Assembly: GCA_016401345.1 (NCBI GenBank)
Contig: JAEACG010000007.1
Span: 1,147 to 65,146 of the forward strand
Reading direction: 5' to 3'
Source: Fictibacillus nanhaiensis
GTDB taxonomy: Bacteria > Bacillota > Bacilli > Bacillales > Fictibacillaceae
DNA: 64,000 nt
The notes beneath the pieces were generated by a model, which was given only the letters and a program-made list of their open reading frames with translations, was not told the origin of the DNA and ran no database searches. A program made the position numbers and the translations under genes. This document shows, piece after piece, positions 17,374 through 26,004 of this stretch; position 1 is the stretch's first letter; every line of letters starts with the position of its first letter.

Positions 17374-17937
17374 ATGGGTTATCGAAAAAAGAAAAGAATT
17401 ACAGGATCTCGAAGCTTTAGGACCCCGAGTACAATTCCTCTCATCTTACTTTTGGTGATTCTGCTATTCTCTGCTATAAGTTTATTTTTATCTTCGACAG
17501 TATTTCAAGATCACCTTGTTCTGACGGAGCTTTTCCTTTTTTTAGCTATGTCTCTGCTATCATTATTTATTGGAGTTGTTGCCAGTTATTCAAGAATACA
17601 CAACTGGATAGAACGCCTACTTATTCCGGTTGTAATCATTGGAACCATTGCAGCTGCGATTGCTTTTGCACACACCGTATTTCAACTCTACGAAGATATT
17701 GGTGACTATGAAGCTAGAAAATTCAACGTGGTAGAAGGAATTCCTTCCTCCTTAACGTATGGCTCGAAAAATGGTCCTGACTATGTCTCTTCCATAATGA
17801 TTGATAATAAAAAAGTTTATTTAGCACATTTGAATATAACAGCTAAGTCTTACAAAGATCATTTCAAAGGCAAATCCATTCGATTGAAATACCTTTCTCA
17901 TAGTAAATTTGCGGTAAGTATAGAAAAAAACGAATAA
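17374..17937 (+). CDS. Three-helix membrane protein with C-terminal soluble domain
   Basis: A 187-residue protein. A basic N-terminus (GYRKKKRITGSRSF) precedes three hydrophobic segments (about 23-42, 50-70, 85-105), followed by an 80-residue domain with beta character (YVSSIMIDNKKVYLAHLN). No family recognised. AAAGGAGAGG precedes the ATG. Monocistronic with its own terminator, divergent from the DUF3626 gene. Confidence 0.6.
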   Translation: MGYRKKKRITGSRSFRTPSTIPLILLLVILLFSAISLFLSSTVFQDHLVLTELFLFLAMSLLSLFIGVVASYSRIHNWIERLLIPVVIIGTIAAAIAFAHTVFQLYEDIGDYEARKFNVVEGIPSSLTYGSKNGPDYVSSIMIDNKKVYLAHLNITAKSYKDHFKGKSIRLKYLSHSKFAVSIEKNE

Positions 17938-17964
17938 GTATTTCACATGGATTTTGAACTAAAA

Positions 17965-17998
17965 AAACACAGCACTCTTTAGAGAAGCTGTGTTTTCT
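17965..17998 (+). terminator. Terminator
   Basis: AAAACACAGC / GCTGTGTTTTCTTT hairpin about 25 bases after the preceding stop codon. Confidence 0.75.
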
Positions 17999-18088
17999 TT
18001 ATTCACTGGTTATAATTCTAAAGCCGAACCGCTTGCCATACCCATGTTTGTAGTTTCAAAATACAATCATTACAGATTCTTTTTTCTG

Positions 18089-18745
18089 CTAAGCTTTTAT
18101 GCGATTTACAGCGACTAACATTAAAAAGGATATACCTATAACACTTCCTACCCACATCCATGCAAGATCCATATTTCCTGATTCGATCGCGATATAGATT
18201 GCGGTGGAAATCGTCTGTGTTTTTCCAGGTATGTTTCCGGCAAACATTAATGTTGCACCAAACTCACCTAATGCACGAGCAAAACTTAGAATAGCACCTG
18301 ATGTGATAGCTCTAACAGATAATGGAACAGAGATTTTTCGCAATACATCCCACTCGTTGGCTCCATCTACTCGCGCTGCGTTTTCGATGTCTGCGTCAAT
18401 AGATCCGAACCCCGCTTTTGCGGATTGGTACATGAGTGGAAATGCCACAACTGCAGACGCAATAACGGCTGCCCACCATGTAAACATGATCGGCTGATTA
18501 AAGAGCCACTCTACGAGCTGTCCCCCTGGACCATTTCGACCGAACAAAACGATTAACAAGAAACCTACTACAGTTGGGGGTAGTACGAGCGGAAGTAGGA
18601 ATATTGTTTCGATTAACGTTTTCCCTTTAAACTTCTGGTGAGCCATGATCCTTCCGAAAAATAAGCCGGCTAGGATCACAATCAGTGAAGCTGTCACCGC
18701 TATGCCAAGTGATAATTTGACCGGTGACCAAAAATCTATTGCCAT
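18089..18745 (-). CDS. modB: Molybdate ABC transporter permease ModB
   Basis: A 218-residue, five-helix permease. The coupling EAA loop is ENAARVDGANEWDVLRKISVP, and FLLPLVLPPTVVGFLLIVLF and FARALGEFGATLMFAGN are the ModB/CysT-type signatures. ATG 18745 is preferred over an in-frame GTG at 18757 on ribosome-site grounds. Neither modA nor modC is adjacent: the upstream 300 bases hold only repeats and the downstream gene is unrelated and on the other strand. The complete transporter must be completed from elsewhere or the locus is a remnant. Confidence 0.88.
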   Translation of the reverse strand: MAIDFWSPVKLSLGIAVTASLIVILAGLFFGRIMAHQKFKGKTLIETIFLLPLVLPPTVVGFLLIVLFGRNGPGGQLVEWLFNQPIMFTWWAAVIASAVVAFPLMYQSAKAGFGSIDADIENAARVDGANEWDVLRKISVPLSVRAITSGAILSFARALGEFGATLMFAGNIPGKTQTISTAIYIAIESGNMDLAWMWVGSVIGISFLMLVAVNRIKA

Positions 18746-18870
18746 TTCCTTTTCCACCCGCTTATTCCATTGATTTATATGCTGTATTCATCTGCCTTCA
18801 TCATATCATATCGCTCATTGCTGGTGATGAAAGATGCTGATATTGTCGAAAGGCCTTTATTTTTGAGTTT

Positions 18871-18961
18871 AGACTTAATTCAAGTATAGTTTGACTTAAT
18901 CAATGATCAGAACGACTTAATTTTTCTGAGTAAGACTTAATTTTTCTTATTTAGACTTAAT
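18871..18961. repeat. Five GACTTAAT repeats at 20-21 bp period
   Basis: GACTTAAT starts at 18872, 18893, 18914, 18934 and 18954. The flanking unit sequence is degenerate, with TTTTTCT after several copies. It lies between the metQ terminator and the modB start. It belongs to the same 21-bp-period class as arrays at 6047, 25110 and 53344, but the sequence is different. Confidence 0.75.
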
Positions 18962-19009
18962 ATTCAAAAAAAGGTGCTCATCGGATGCCTTAAAAACATC
19001 TGTAAATGA

Positions 19010-19052
19010 AAAAAGCTGCTTAGATGAGTGGATTTCACCCATCTAGTCAGCT
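19010..19052 (-). terminator. metQ terminator
   Basis: On the minus strand GAGCTGACTAGATGGGTG pairs with CACTCATCTAAGCAGCTT with small mismatches and ends in TTTTTT, starting nine bases after the metQ stop. Confidence 0.75.
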
Positions 19053-19061
19053 CATTCATCC

Positions 19062-19883
19062 TTATTCTTTAACAGCTAGCACTGAACCTTTGTACTCTTT
19101 ATCAATAAAATCGGTAATTTCTTTTGAATGAAGCACTTCTAACAACGTTTTGATAGATTTCTTCTCTTTGTCGCCTTCACGAACTGTGATGATATTCGCA
19201 AATGGTGAATCTGAACCTTCAAGTGCGATGGAATCTTTCTTCGGGTTCAAATCCGCATCGATTGCATAATTTGTGTTGATCACAATCGCATCACCTTCAT
19301 CATTCTCGTACGCTTTAGTCAATAGCCCTGGATCAATGTCTGCCACAAACTCTAAGTTTTTCGGATTTTCTACAATATCGCTTATTTGCGCTTCATATCC
19401 CTTTCCTTCTTTTAGTTTGATCAGTCCCTCTGCTTCAAAGATTGACAGGATACGCCCGTGCTCAGCAATTGAATTACTTAAGATAACCTTCCCGCCTTCT
19501 GGTAGGTCTTTTAATGACTTATGTCTCTTCGAATAAACGCCCATCGGCTCTAAGTGAACAGCTCCTGCATTTTCAAATTTATACTTCGGGTTATCTTTCA
19601 CTTGCTGTGTTAGATATGGAATGTGCTGAAAATAGTTCGCATCAATTTCTTTTTCATATAAAGACTTATTCGGTAAGATATAGTCTTGGAATTTCACAAT
19701 TTCTAATTCTATGCCCTTTTCCTCTAAAAGCGGCTTCGCTTCTTCTAATATTTCAGCATGCGGTACATTTGATGCTCCAACTACTAGCTTTTCTGTATTT
19801 TCTCCACCACTTGTAGATGAGCCACAAGCTGCTAATACGAATACTGCCAAACTTGCGAGTAATACTTGGATGATTCTTTTCAT
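19062..19883 (-). CDS. metQ: Methionine-binding lipoprotein MetQ
   Basis: A 273-residue lipoprotein: signal peptide with lipobox VLAAC (C20), then LVVGASNVPHAEILEEAKPL and KFQDYILPNKSLYEKEIDAN, the standard NlpA/MetQ ligand-binding sequence. It captures methionine for the MetNP ABC importer. AGGGG lies a few bases before ATG. Unusually, metN and metP are not adjacent; the gene is alone behind a SAM-I riboswitch, so it is repressed when SAM is plentiful and must work with an importer encoded elsewhere. Confidence 0.93.
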   Translation of the reverse strand: MKRIIQVLLASLAVFVLAACGSSTSGGENTEKLVVGASNVPHAEILEEAKPLLEEKGIELEIVKFQDYILPNKSLYEKEIDANYFQHIPYLTQQVKDNPKYKFENAGAVHLEPMGVYSKRHKSLKDLPEGGKVILSNSIAEHGRILSIFEAEGLIKLKEGKGYEAQISDIVENPKNLEFVADIDPGLLTKAYENDEGDAIVINTNYAIDADLNPKKDSIALEGSDSPFANIITVREGDKEKKSIKTLLEVLHSKEITDFIDKEYKGSVLAVKE

Positions 19884-19946
19884 GTTCTGATCCCCTATCC
19901 ATTAGTTTCTATATATTCTTTGATAAAAGCTCTTGTAAGAGGTGGT

Positions 19947-19985
19947 AAAAAAAAAACCTCCTGATCTCATAAAAGAGACAGAAGG
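19947..19985 (-). terminator. SAM riboswitch terminator (metQ leader)
   Basis: On the minus strand GCCTTCTGTCTC pairs with GAGATCAGGAGG (one mismatch or bulge) and is followed by ten T residues. Confidence 0.8.
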
Positions 19986-20010
19986 CTTCTCGAAAAAAAT
20001 TTCCGATTAT

Positions 20011-20128
20011 CCTCTCATCTCTCAGTGTGACCACTGTTAGATTTAGCACCGTTTTCATGTTGGCTGTTCAACATGAATGGTTGCCGGGCTTCATAGGGCT
20101 AATTCCCTCCACCTGCTCTCAATAAGAG
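20011..20128 (-). promoter_or_regulatory. SAM-I (S-box) riboswitch controlling metQ
   Basis: The minus strand shows the S-box core in order: CTCTTATTGAGAGCAGGTGG (P1/P2), GAGGGAATTAGCCC, GAAGCCCGGCAACC (P3), GGTGCTAAATC, and CTGAGAGATGAGAG closing P1. It is followed by a terminator and metQ. High SAM should end transcription early. Confidence 0.96.
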
Positions 20129-20175
20129 TATTCCTATCAAATTACTTTGTATTATTACAATAATTCTGTGAAATG

Positions 20176-20982
20176 TCAAACACTTTTTTTCAAATTATTC
20201 TGAACAGAAACTTTAACATTCTTTACTAACCATTCAGAAGTAGAAGAAATTAATTTATCGAAGTGGACAATAGAAGAATACGTATGATTGGCACCTTCTA
20301 TTAGTACTATTGAGCTTCCACCATTCTTCCTCTTTCTTGATTCTTCAAAATAGTGAGAGCAATATCTTGAAGATATTACTGGATCGTCCGAGCCATGGAT
20401 GAACAGTGCGTTACCACGATACTGTTTGATGTCTTCTAATGGAGAATAAGCTTGAAGGGAAAGTAAAAATTCTTCTGTTATGGCATACCCTAGATGATCA
20501 ATCACAGGGTGCTCTCCGTTATAACCAACTATTTCTTTAATATCTTCAAATGGATTACCTACAGCAGACCACGTAATTACATTTCGAACTCGATCATCAT
20601 CAGCTACAGTGCAAATCGCTACCGCACCACCTAAACTATGACCGATTAGTGTTATGGCATCTTGATCAACATTGGAGATTCTGCTACCAAAAGAAATCAC
20701 TTCCTTCGTCTGATCGATAAAACAAGCAAATTCATTATCTCCATATTGTCCTTCACTCTCGCCACAGCCAGCGTAATCGAACCGCAATACAGCAAATCCA
20801 AGTTTAACAAGTTCCTGAGCGGTTTTTACAAATAAACGATCTACTCCAATTCGTGTACTCGTAAAACCGTGACAAATGATGATCAACGGAAACTTCTCTT
20901 CACCTACACCACTCCAATTAGGAAAATGAATGGTGTGAGCCAATTTTCTGCCCTTCCACCATATATAATCCGACGTAACCAT
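20176..20982 (-). CDS. Alpha/beta hydrolase under SAM riboswitch control
   Basis: A 268-residue alpha/beta hydrolase of the esterase/dienelactone-hydrolase-like group. Nucleophile S116 in LIGHSLGGAVA, acid in HGSDDPV (D199/D200), His in EGANHTYSS (H233), and oxyanion motif ICHGF at 37-41. ATG 20982 has GGAG eight bases upstream; the in-frame GTG at 20991 does not. No signal peptide. It sits behind its own SAM-I riboswitch, directly upstream of the metQ unit, so a role linked to methionine, SAM or sulfur metabolism (for example hydrolysis of a thioester or ester precursor) is inferred. The substrate is unknown. Confidence 0.85.
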   Translation of the reverse strand: MVTSDYIWWKGRKLAHTIHFPNWSGVGEEKFPLIIICHGFTSTRIGVDRLFVKTAQELVKLGFAVLRFDYAGCGESEGQYGDNEFACFIDQTKEVISFGSRISNVDQDAITLIGHSLGGAVAICTVADDDRVRNVITWSAVGNPFEDIKEIVGYNGEHPVIDHLGYAITEEFLLSLQAYSPLEDIKQYRGNALFIHGSDDPVISSRYCSHYFEESRKRKNGGSSIVLIEGANHTYSSIVHFDKLISSTSEWLVKNVKVSVQNNLKKSV

Positions 20983-21033
20983 ATCACCCACTCCATTTCT
21001 CTATTGAAATTCACTTATTCTGCATGATAAACA

Positions 21034-21066
21034 CAAAAAAACCGTGTTCACTTAGAGAACACGGTT
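21034..21066 (-). terminator. SAM riboswitch terminator (hydrolase leader)
   Basis: On the minus strand AACCGTGTTC pairs with GAACACGGTT around TCTAAGT and ends in a T-run. Confidence 0.88.
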
Positions 21067-21088
21067 CCATACTTAAAATCCGTTCGTT

Positions 21089-21204
21089 CTCTCATCTCTC
21101 AGCAAAACTGCTGTTAGATTTAGCACCGTTTCGGTAAAACATAGTTCATCCGATGGTTGCCGGGCTTCATTGGGCTAATTCCCTCCGCCTGCTCTTAATA
21201 AGAG
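21089..21204 (-). promoter_or_regulatory. SAM-I (S-box) riboswitch controlling an alpha/beta hydrolase
   Basis: The minus strand carries CTCTTATTAAGAGCAGG, GAGGGAATTAGCCC, GAAGCCCGGCAACC, GGTGCTAAATC and GCTGAGAGATGAGAG, all core S-box elements in order, followed by a perfect terminator. The controlled gene is a hydrolase not normally listed among S-box genes of Bacillus subtilis. Confidence 0.96.
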
Positions 21205-21363
21205 TTTCATTATTAATTTAAGGATAATCATAGGCTACTTGCTTATTGTTGTCAATAAAAAAAGAAAACCATAATCAATTTTACCTACAGAATATTATTA
21301 AATGACGAGGAGATGATAAAGAAATGTAGTAGTTCACGACGTAACAACGAACGGGTGATTTCA

Positions 21364-22875
21364 ATGATATTTTTTAAGAAAAAAAAGAAAAAACAACAAG
21401 AAACAAATACCGATCCTACAAAAGGTACATTGACATTCCCAGAGCTCATGAAAAAGCTAAGAGCTTCAGCCGACTTTTCTACCGTTAAGCAATCATCTCT
21501 CAGCACATTTTATATCTCTTATTATAAAACACTTGTAAATCCTGAATTTGTTCATCGGGATTTATTACCCTATATAACAGACATTCAATTAAAGAACTTA
21601 GATGATATTCAAAAACATCTTCCTTTAGATGGAATGGTCAAAACGAATGATGTGCATGACATCGCTAACAAAGTAACAGAAGGCTTTATTCTTATTCAAA
21701 TGAATAAAGAGGACCCGGAAGGATTGCTTGTTCCCAGTCTATCGACCGAAAACAGGCAGATTTCTATCCCAGAAACTGAGTTTAGCGTTGTAGGTCCAAA
21801 GGAAGCTTTTGTTGAATCACTAGACACAAACTTAAACCTTATTCGTAAACGACTTCCTATTCCTGAATTCACAGTTAAGGAAGTACGGGTTGGGAAACTC
21901 TCAAAAACGAGAGTAGCCATCATTTATATTGACGGGATTGCGGATGAAGAAAATGTGAACACAGCGATTCAACGAGTCAATGATATTGAGTACGATCATA
22001 TTGTAGATAGTTCTTATATCAATCAAATGATCTCAGACAATGAGAACTCTCCTTTTCCACAGCTCATTGATACAGAACGACCAGACCGAGTAGCTAGTGT
22101 TTTATCTGAGGGAAAAGTGGCGATTATGGCTGACGGATCACCACATGCATTAACTGGCCCGACAACTATCGTAGAGTTCTTTTCGGCATTTGAAGATTAT
22201 TTTCTCAATTGGACGCTCGCTTCTGTTATTCGATTGATCCGGCTGATGGGTGTAATATTTTCTGTGTTATCTTCGCCGCTTTATGTAGCAGTATTAACGT
22301 TTCATTATGAGATGATTCCGGAAAATCTATTAGCTACACTCGTTGCTTCACGTAATGATATTCCATTCCCACCTATACTGGAAGCTATCGTACTAGAACT
22401 TTCCATCGAGTTGCTTCGAGAAGCTGGTGCCAGGCTGCCTTCTAAGGTCGGTCAGACGATCGGGATCGTGGGAGGTATCGTTATTGGAACGGCAGCGGTA
22501 CAAGCTGGATTAACAAGTAATGTTTTGTTAATCATTGTTGCTTTAGCCGCTCTTGCTTCTTTTACAACACCTGTCTATCAGATGAGTAACACGATTCGTT
22601 TATTGCGTTTTCCCTTTTTATTGTTTGCCCAGTTTTTAGGGGTTCTCGGTGTTGGTATCTGTTTCGCTTTTATCGTTTCTCATCTGCTGAAGTTAACATC
22701 TCTAGGAAGACCTTATATCGCACCATTATATCCGCTTCGTGCAAATGATCTGAAAGATGCTCTTGTACGACTGCCGTTCAGTATGCAAAATAGCCGACCA
22801 TCTTTATTAAGACCACAGGATAAAGCAAGGATGAATAAAAAGCGGGCAACAGCAAAGCATGACATTGAGGACTAA
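21364..22875 (+). CDS. Spore germination protein, GerA family A subunit
   Basis: About 503 residues. The N-terminal hydrophilic part begins FFKKKKKKQQETNTDPTKG, and the C-terminal half has five to six membrane segments with IRLIRLMGVIFSVLSSPLYV and PFPPILEAIVLELSIELLRE, the hallmark of GerAA-type receptor subunits. These sit in the spore inner membrane and detect nutrients together with B and C subunits. A longer start at ATG 21313 touches its ribosome site; 21364 follows GGGTGA. First gene of a complete three-gene receptor operon (A-B-C). Confidence 0.92.
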   Translation: MIFFKKKKKKQQETNTDPTKGTLTFPELMKKLRASADFSTVKQSSLSTFYISYYKTLVNPEFVHRDLLPYITDIQLKNLDDIQKHLPLDGMVKTNDVHDIANKVTEGFILIQMNKEDPEGLLVPSLSTENRQISIPETEFSVVGPKEAFVESLDTNLNLIRKRLPIPEFTVKEVRVGKLSKTRVAIIYIDGIADEENVNTAIQRVNDIEYDHIVDSSYINQMISDNENSPFPQLIDTERPDRVASVLSEGKVAIMADGSPHALTGPTTIVEFFSAFEDYFLNWTLASVIRLIRLMGVIFSVLSSPLYVAVLTFHYEMIPENLLATLVASRNDIPFPPILEAIVLELSIELLREAGARLPSKVGQTIGIVGGIVIGTAAVQAGLTSNVLLIIVALAALASFTTPVYQMSNTIRLLRFPFLLFAQFLGVLGVGICFAFIVSHLLKLTSLGRPYIAPLYPLRANDLKDALVRLPFSMQNSRPSLLRPQDKARMNKKRATAKHDIED

Positions 22876-22891
22876 AAAATGAGGGGTATGT

Positions 22892-23986
22892 ATGTCTCAG
22901 ATCAGTGAAAACAAGCAGATATCACCTTATATGGCTTTTTATATGGTTACAACCATGCAAATTGGAGTGGGCATTCTAGGATTTGAGCGTTATATCGCTA
23001 AATCAGCAGGACATGATGCATGGATTTCTGTAATCATCGGAGGTCTTTCATTTAATGTACTGATCTGGATGATCTATCGTATTCTTTCAAAAGAGAACGC
23101 TGATATCATTGGCGTTCATAAAAACTTGTTCGGCAGATGGATTGGCGGCGCATTAAGTTTTCTTCTCTTGATTTATTTTAGTTCTACGATTCTAACCGTA
23201 CTTAGGACTTATATTGAAGTAATCCAAATCTGGGTGTTTCCCGAGCTGAATACGGCTGTTATAGCCATCATCCTCTTAGGATTAGCTTATTCGTATGTTA
23301 TTGGAGGAATCCGCGTTGTCGCAGGATTATCCGTACTAGGCTTTTTTATTACCCTCCCTCTATTTTTATTAAAATATTACGCACTTAAAAATGCACACTA
23401 TACAAATCTTTTACCTATTTTAGATCATTCATTTAGCGACCTCATGGCTGCTACTAAAGGGGTTACTCTTGATTATTTAGGATTCGAGCTCATACTGTTG
23501 TATTTACCTTTTTTAAAACAACCTGAAAAATCACAAAAGTGGGCTCACTTAGGAAATTTATTTACCATGTTCACTTACCTCATTACTGTTTTCGTATCTT
23601 TTGTCTATTTTAATCAAGAACAACTTCAACATACAATTTGGGCGACTTTGACATTATGGAAAATTGTAGACCTCCCTTTCGCACAGCGATTTGAATATGC
23701 CGGTATTGCTCTTTGGCTTTTCGTCGTTCTTCCTAACATCTGTATAGGTTTGTGGTCTGTGAGCCGCGGAATTCACCGTTTATATAAGATCAAACAAAAA
23801 AGTGCGCTGCGCACAATGCTTTTTGTTATTTTCATATGTTGCATCTTAGTCGTTGATCGCCAACAAGTAGACATACTAAATACGAAAGTTTCTCAAGTTG
23901 GTTTTTATATTCTCTATGCTTATATACCGTTTTTATTTGTGATCCAACTGATTTCAGGAAAAGTGAGGAAAACAAAAAATGGCTAA
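22892..23986 (+). CDS. Spore germination protein, GerA family B subunit
   Basis: A 364-residue, ten-helix transporter-like protein of the APC superfamily. ISPYMAFYMVTTMQIGVGIL is the typical GerAB opening and FEYAGIALWLFVVLPN lies in the C-terminal half. B subunits bind the germinant, often an amino acid. It begins 16 bases after the A subunit, with GAGGGG before ATG, and overlaps the C subunit by eight bases, showing translational coupling. Confidence 0.92.
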   Translation: MSQISENKQISPYMAFYMVTTMQIGVGILGFERYIAKSAGHDAWISVIIGGLSFNVLIWMIYRILSKENADIIGVHKNLFGRWIGGALSFLLLIYFSSTILTVLRTYIEVIQIWVFPELNTAVIAIILLGLAYSYVIGGIRVVAGLSVLGFFITLPLFLLKYYALKNAHYTNLLPILDHSFSDLMAATKGVTLDYLGFELILLYLPFLKQPEKSQKWAHLGNLFTMFTYLITVFVSFVYFNQEQLQHTIWATLTLWKIVDLPFAQRFEYAGIALWLFVVLPNICIGLWSVSRGIHRLYKIKQKSALRTMLFVIFICCILVVDRQQVDILNTKVSQVGFYILYAYIPFLFVIQLISGKVRKTKNG

Positions 23987-25058
23987 AAAAAAGCTGCTCA
24001 TCATCTTCACATTAATGCTATTAACTGGCTGCTTTCCAAGCAAAAAAATCCTAGAAGATGTTCAACTCGTATCAGCAGTTGGATATGATTATAAATCGAA
24101 TAACCAAGTAGAGTTGAACGGGATGGTAGCCATTCCACAGCGAGGAGAAGATGTTCCTCCAATTTCTCAAGTGTTTACAGCAACCACGAATACGAGCAAG
24201 ATGGCAAGAGCTTTAGAACAAGCTGAATCTCCAAAACCATTTGAGATCGGTCGCTTAGAAATTGCTCTTTATAATGACCGATTAGCTGAAAAAGGCATTT
24301 ATGATCTAGTTGACACACTTCAACGTGATCCTTCTTTAGGTCGAGACCTATATTTGGCAGTCGTTAAAGGAAGTACGAAAACATTGTTAAAAGAGCAGTA
24401 TCCGCTTAGTGAAACGCCATCTAAGTATTTGCTCCAGCTTCTAAATCAAAATATGAACGCGAACATACCAAAGTCAAATCTACATGATTTTTTGTATACG
24501 TATTACGGAAAAGGCATGGATCCCAACTTGCCACTCTTGGAAATGCAGGGGGATCGAATACGAGTAAAAGGTACAGCCCTCTTAAAAGACGACAAAATGG
24601 TCGGGCAACTGAAGCTCGAAGATTCCTTTCTCTTAAAGCTGCTGATGGAACCTTTTGAAAAAGGCATCTATGAAGTGAAATTTAAAAACGATCAATTCTT
24701 TACGATTCAAAATTTGTCATCTAAAGTAGAATATCGTTTTAAAGACGTGAAACGATCTCCATCCGTAGACATTTTCGTTAAAATAAAAGGACGCGTAAGT
24801 GAAGCGCCGAAGATTCCTGTAAGTGATCCGTCACTCATCGAACAACTAGAAAGAGCATCTGAGAAAGCAATGGATAGGCGAACCAACAAGATTGTAGAAA
24901 AACTTCAAAAATTGAATGTAGATACGATCGGATTAGGCGATTTGGCGAGGAGCAGAACAAGAGGATTTGATTTTAAACGGTGGGACGAACAGTACACTGA
25001 CATTCCGATTAATGTTAAGGTGAAGGTGGAAATTACTCAAGCAGGGATTACAGAGTAA
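23979..25058 (+). CDS. Spore germination lipoprotein, GerC family
   Basis: A 359-residue lipoprotein with lipobox LTGC (C18), followed by the Ger(x)C pattern LVSAVGYDYKSNNQVEL and domain 3 near residue 250-350. GerC subunits are anchored to the outer face of the spore inner membrane and complete the receptor. Overlaps the B subunit gene by eight bases. It is the last gene of the operon and is followed by a 21-bp-period repeat array and a bidirectional terminator. Confidence 0.92.
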   Translation: MAKKKLLIIFTLMLLTGCFPSKKILEDVQLVSAVGYDYKSNNQVELNGMVAIPQRGEDVPPISQVFTATTNTSKMARALEQAESPKPFEIGRLEIALYNDRLAEKGIYDLVDTLQRDPSLGRDLYLAVVKGSTKTLLKEQYPLSETPSKYLLQLLNQNMNANIPKSNLHDFLYTYYGKGMDPNLPLLEMQGDRIRVKGTALLKDDKMVGQLKLEDSFLLKLLMEPFEKGIYEVKFKNDQFFTIQNLSSKVEYRFKDVKRSPSVDIFVKIKGRVSEAPKIPVSDPSLIEQLERASEKAMDRRTNKIVEKLQKLNVDTIGLGDLARSRTRGFDFKRWDEQYTDIPINVKVKVEITQAGITE

Positions 25059-25109
25059 CTTGGTTAATTTTAATGTACATTTCTTGAGTGGGGAAATGGC
25101 TGTTTTTGT

Positions 25110-25214
25110 CGAAAATCGTTTAAAAGATTTTATCCGTGAATATATAGCGGTTATCCGTGAATTTATAAGCGTTTACCCTGAAATTATTTCCAATTACCGT
25201 GGATATTTGATTGA
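25110..25214. repeat. Intergenic tandem array, 21-bp units
   Basis: Units start at 25131, 25152, 25173 and 25194, with TATCCGTGAA in the first two and related TTACCCTGAA and TTACCGTGGA in the next two; a degraded unit precedes at about 25110. The array fills the gap after the germination operon. Because 21 is a multiple of three it stays open in one frame and gives a spurious seven-residue-periodic reading. Confidence 0.75.
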
Positions 25215-25289
25215 CAACTATCAAAGTGTTTTTATCGTGTGCACATTTCTTGCTGATGTCTACTTCATATGGACATCACGATATAAAAT

Positions 25290-25338
25290 AAAAAGCTTTT
25301 ATTCAACATATTAGTTTAGTTGAATAAAAGCTTTTTTT
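25290..25338. terminator. Bidirectional terminator
   Basis: AAAAAGCTTTTATTCAAC pairs with GTTGAATAAAAGCTTTTT around an 11-base loop, between the germination operon and the convergent gene at 25351. Confidence 0.85.
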
Positions 25339-25350
25339 AATTAATCAATA

Positions 25351-25860
25351 TTAACTCCCAGCCCCTGCTCCTGCAGAAGATTGCTTGCGTTTCTCGATCG
25401 CGTTGACACCCATTACAACAGCGATTAACTCTTCTGTTAATAAAGCATCTGAGTTGTTTTTCAGCTCATAAGCAGGAGCTTGGAAAAATCCATTTACTTT
25501 ATTAAACGTCGCAATTTCTGACTTACTTTCATCAAAGATGGTATATTCTTTTGAAAAAGCGGGAGCTTCAATTTCATATGTATGGCCATTCGCTATATAC
25601 CGGTAACGTTTGGAGAAGAATGCAAATGCAGATTTTACCACGCCTAATTCCTTACCATCAGATTGCTTCACGATCCATTTTCCTGACATGAAAGGAAAAC
25701 TACCTTCAACGACGACCCTTCCAGATTCATTCTCGATACTCACGCCTGAAGAAAAAGCACTTTTTAGATCGAGAACTCCTCGTTTCTCTTGCTCTGCATT
25801 ATAAATATCCGTTCTGCCTGACGAGAAAAAGGTATCTTTAAAATACACACATCTTTCCAT
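25351..25860 (-). CDS. LURP-one-related / YxjI-like protein
   Basis: A 169-residue protein of mainly beta strands: DIYNAEQEKRGVLDLKS, GSFPFMSGKWIVKQSDGKEL, FFSKRYRYIANGHTYEIEAP, EYTIFDESKSEIATFNKV. This meandering beta pattern matches the tubby-like LURP-one/phospholipid-scramblase-related family, to which B. subtilis YxjI belongs. The C-terminus ends in an Ala/Gly/Ser tail. ATG 25860 has GGGGTGG six bases upstream. Function unknown; membrane phospholipid association is only a family-level idea. Confidence 0.7.
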   Translation of the reverse strand: MERCVYFKDTFFSSGRTDIYNAEQEKRGVLDLKSAFSSGVSIENESGRVVVEGSFPFMSGKWIVKQSDGKELGVVKSAFAFFSKRYRYIANGHTYEIEAPAFSKEYTIFDESKSEIATFNKVNGFFQAPAYELKNNSDALLTEELIAVVMGVNAIEKRKQSSAGAGAGS

Positions 25861-25887
25861 TACATCCACCCCGCTTCAATATCGATC

Positions 25888-26004
25888 TTATTTTTGTTGT
25901 TCCTCCAACTGCTGTAGTCGTTTTTCAATTTTCTTTCGCTTTTCAATTTCTTGAAACACAAAAATGAAGGCTGTTGCAGCCATTAAAAACGTTAACCATT
26001 CCAT
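25888..26004 (-). CDS. 38-residue membrane-anchored coiled-coil microprotein
   Basis: A short gene: MEWLTFLMAATAFIFVFQEI, then a charged Lys/Glu/Arg heptad-like tail ending LQQLEEQQK. One N-terminal transmembrane helix plus a short coiled coil. GGGGTG lies six bases before ATG, a good ribosome site. It follows the metallophosphatase gene on the same strand, and the annotated end of that gene overlaps it by 62 bases in another frame, which may reflect a slipped stop. Function unknown. Confidence 0.6.
   Translation of the reverse strand: MEWLTFLMAATAFIFVFQEIEKRKKIEKRLQQLEEQQK

Noticed and set aside
21240-21312. Sigma-G promoter before the germination operon
   Set aside because: CATAATCA and TCAATA are present but the spacing (about 12 bases) is wrong for sigma-G, so no promoter is claimed.
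25060-25314. Open frame of 84 codons after the germination operon
   Set aside because: It reads through the 21-bp repeat array, giving a seven-residue-periodic sequence, and has no good ribosome site; it is an artefact of the period being a multiple of three.
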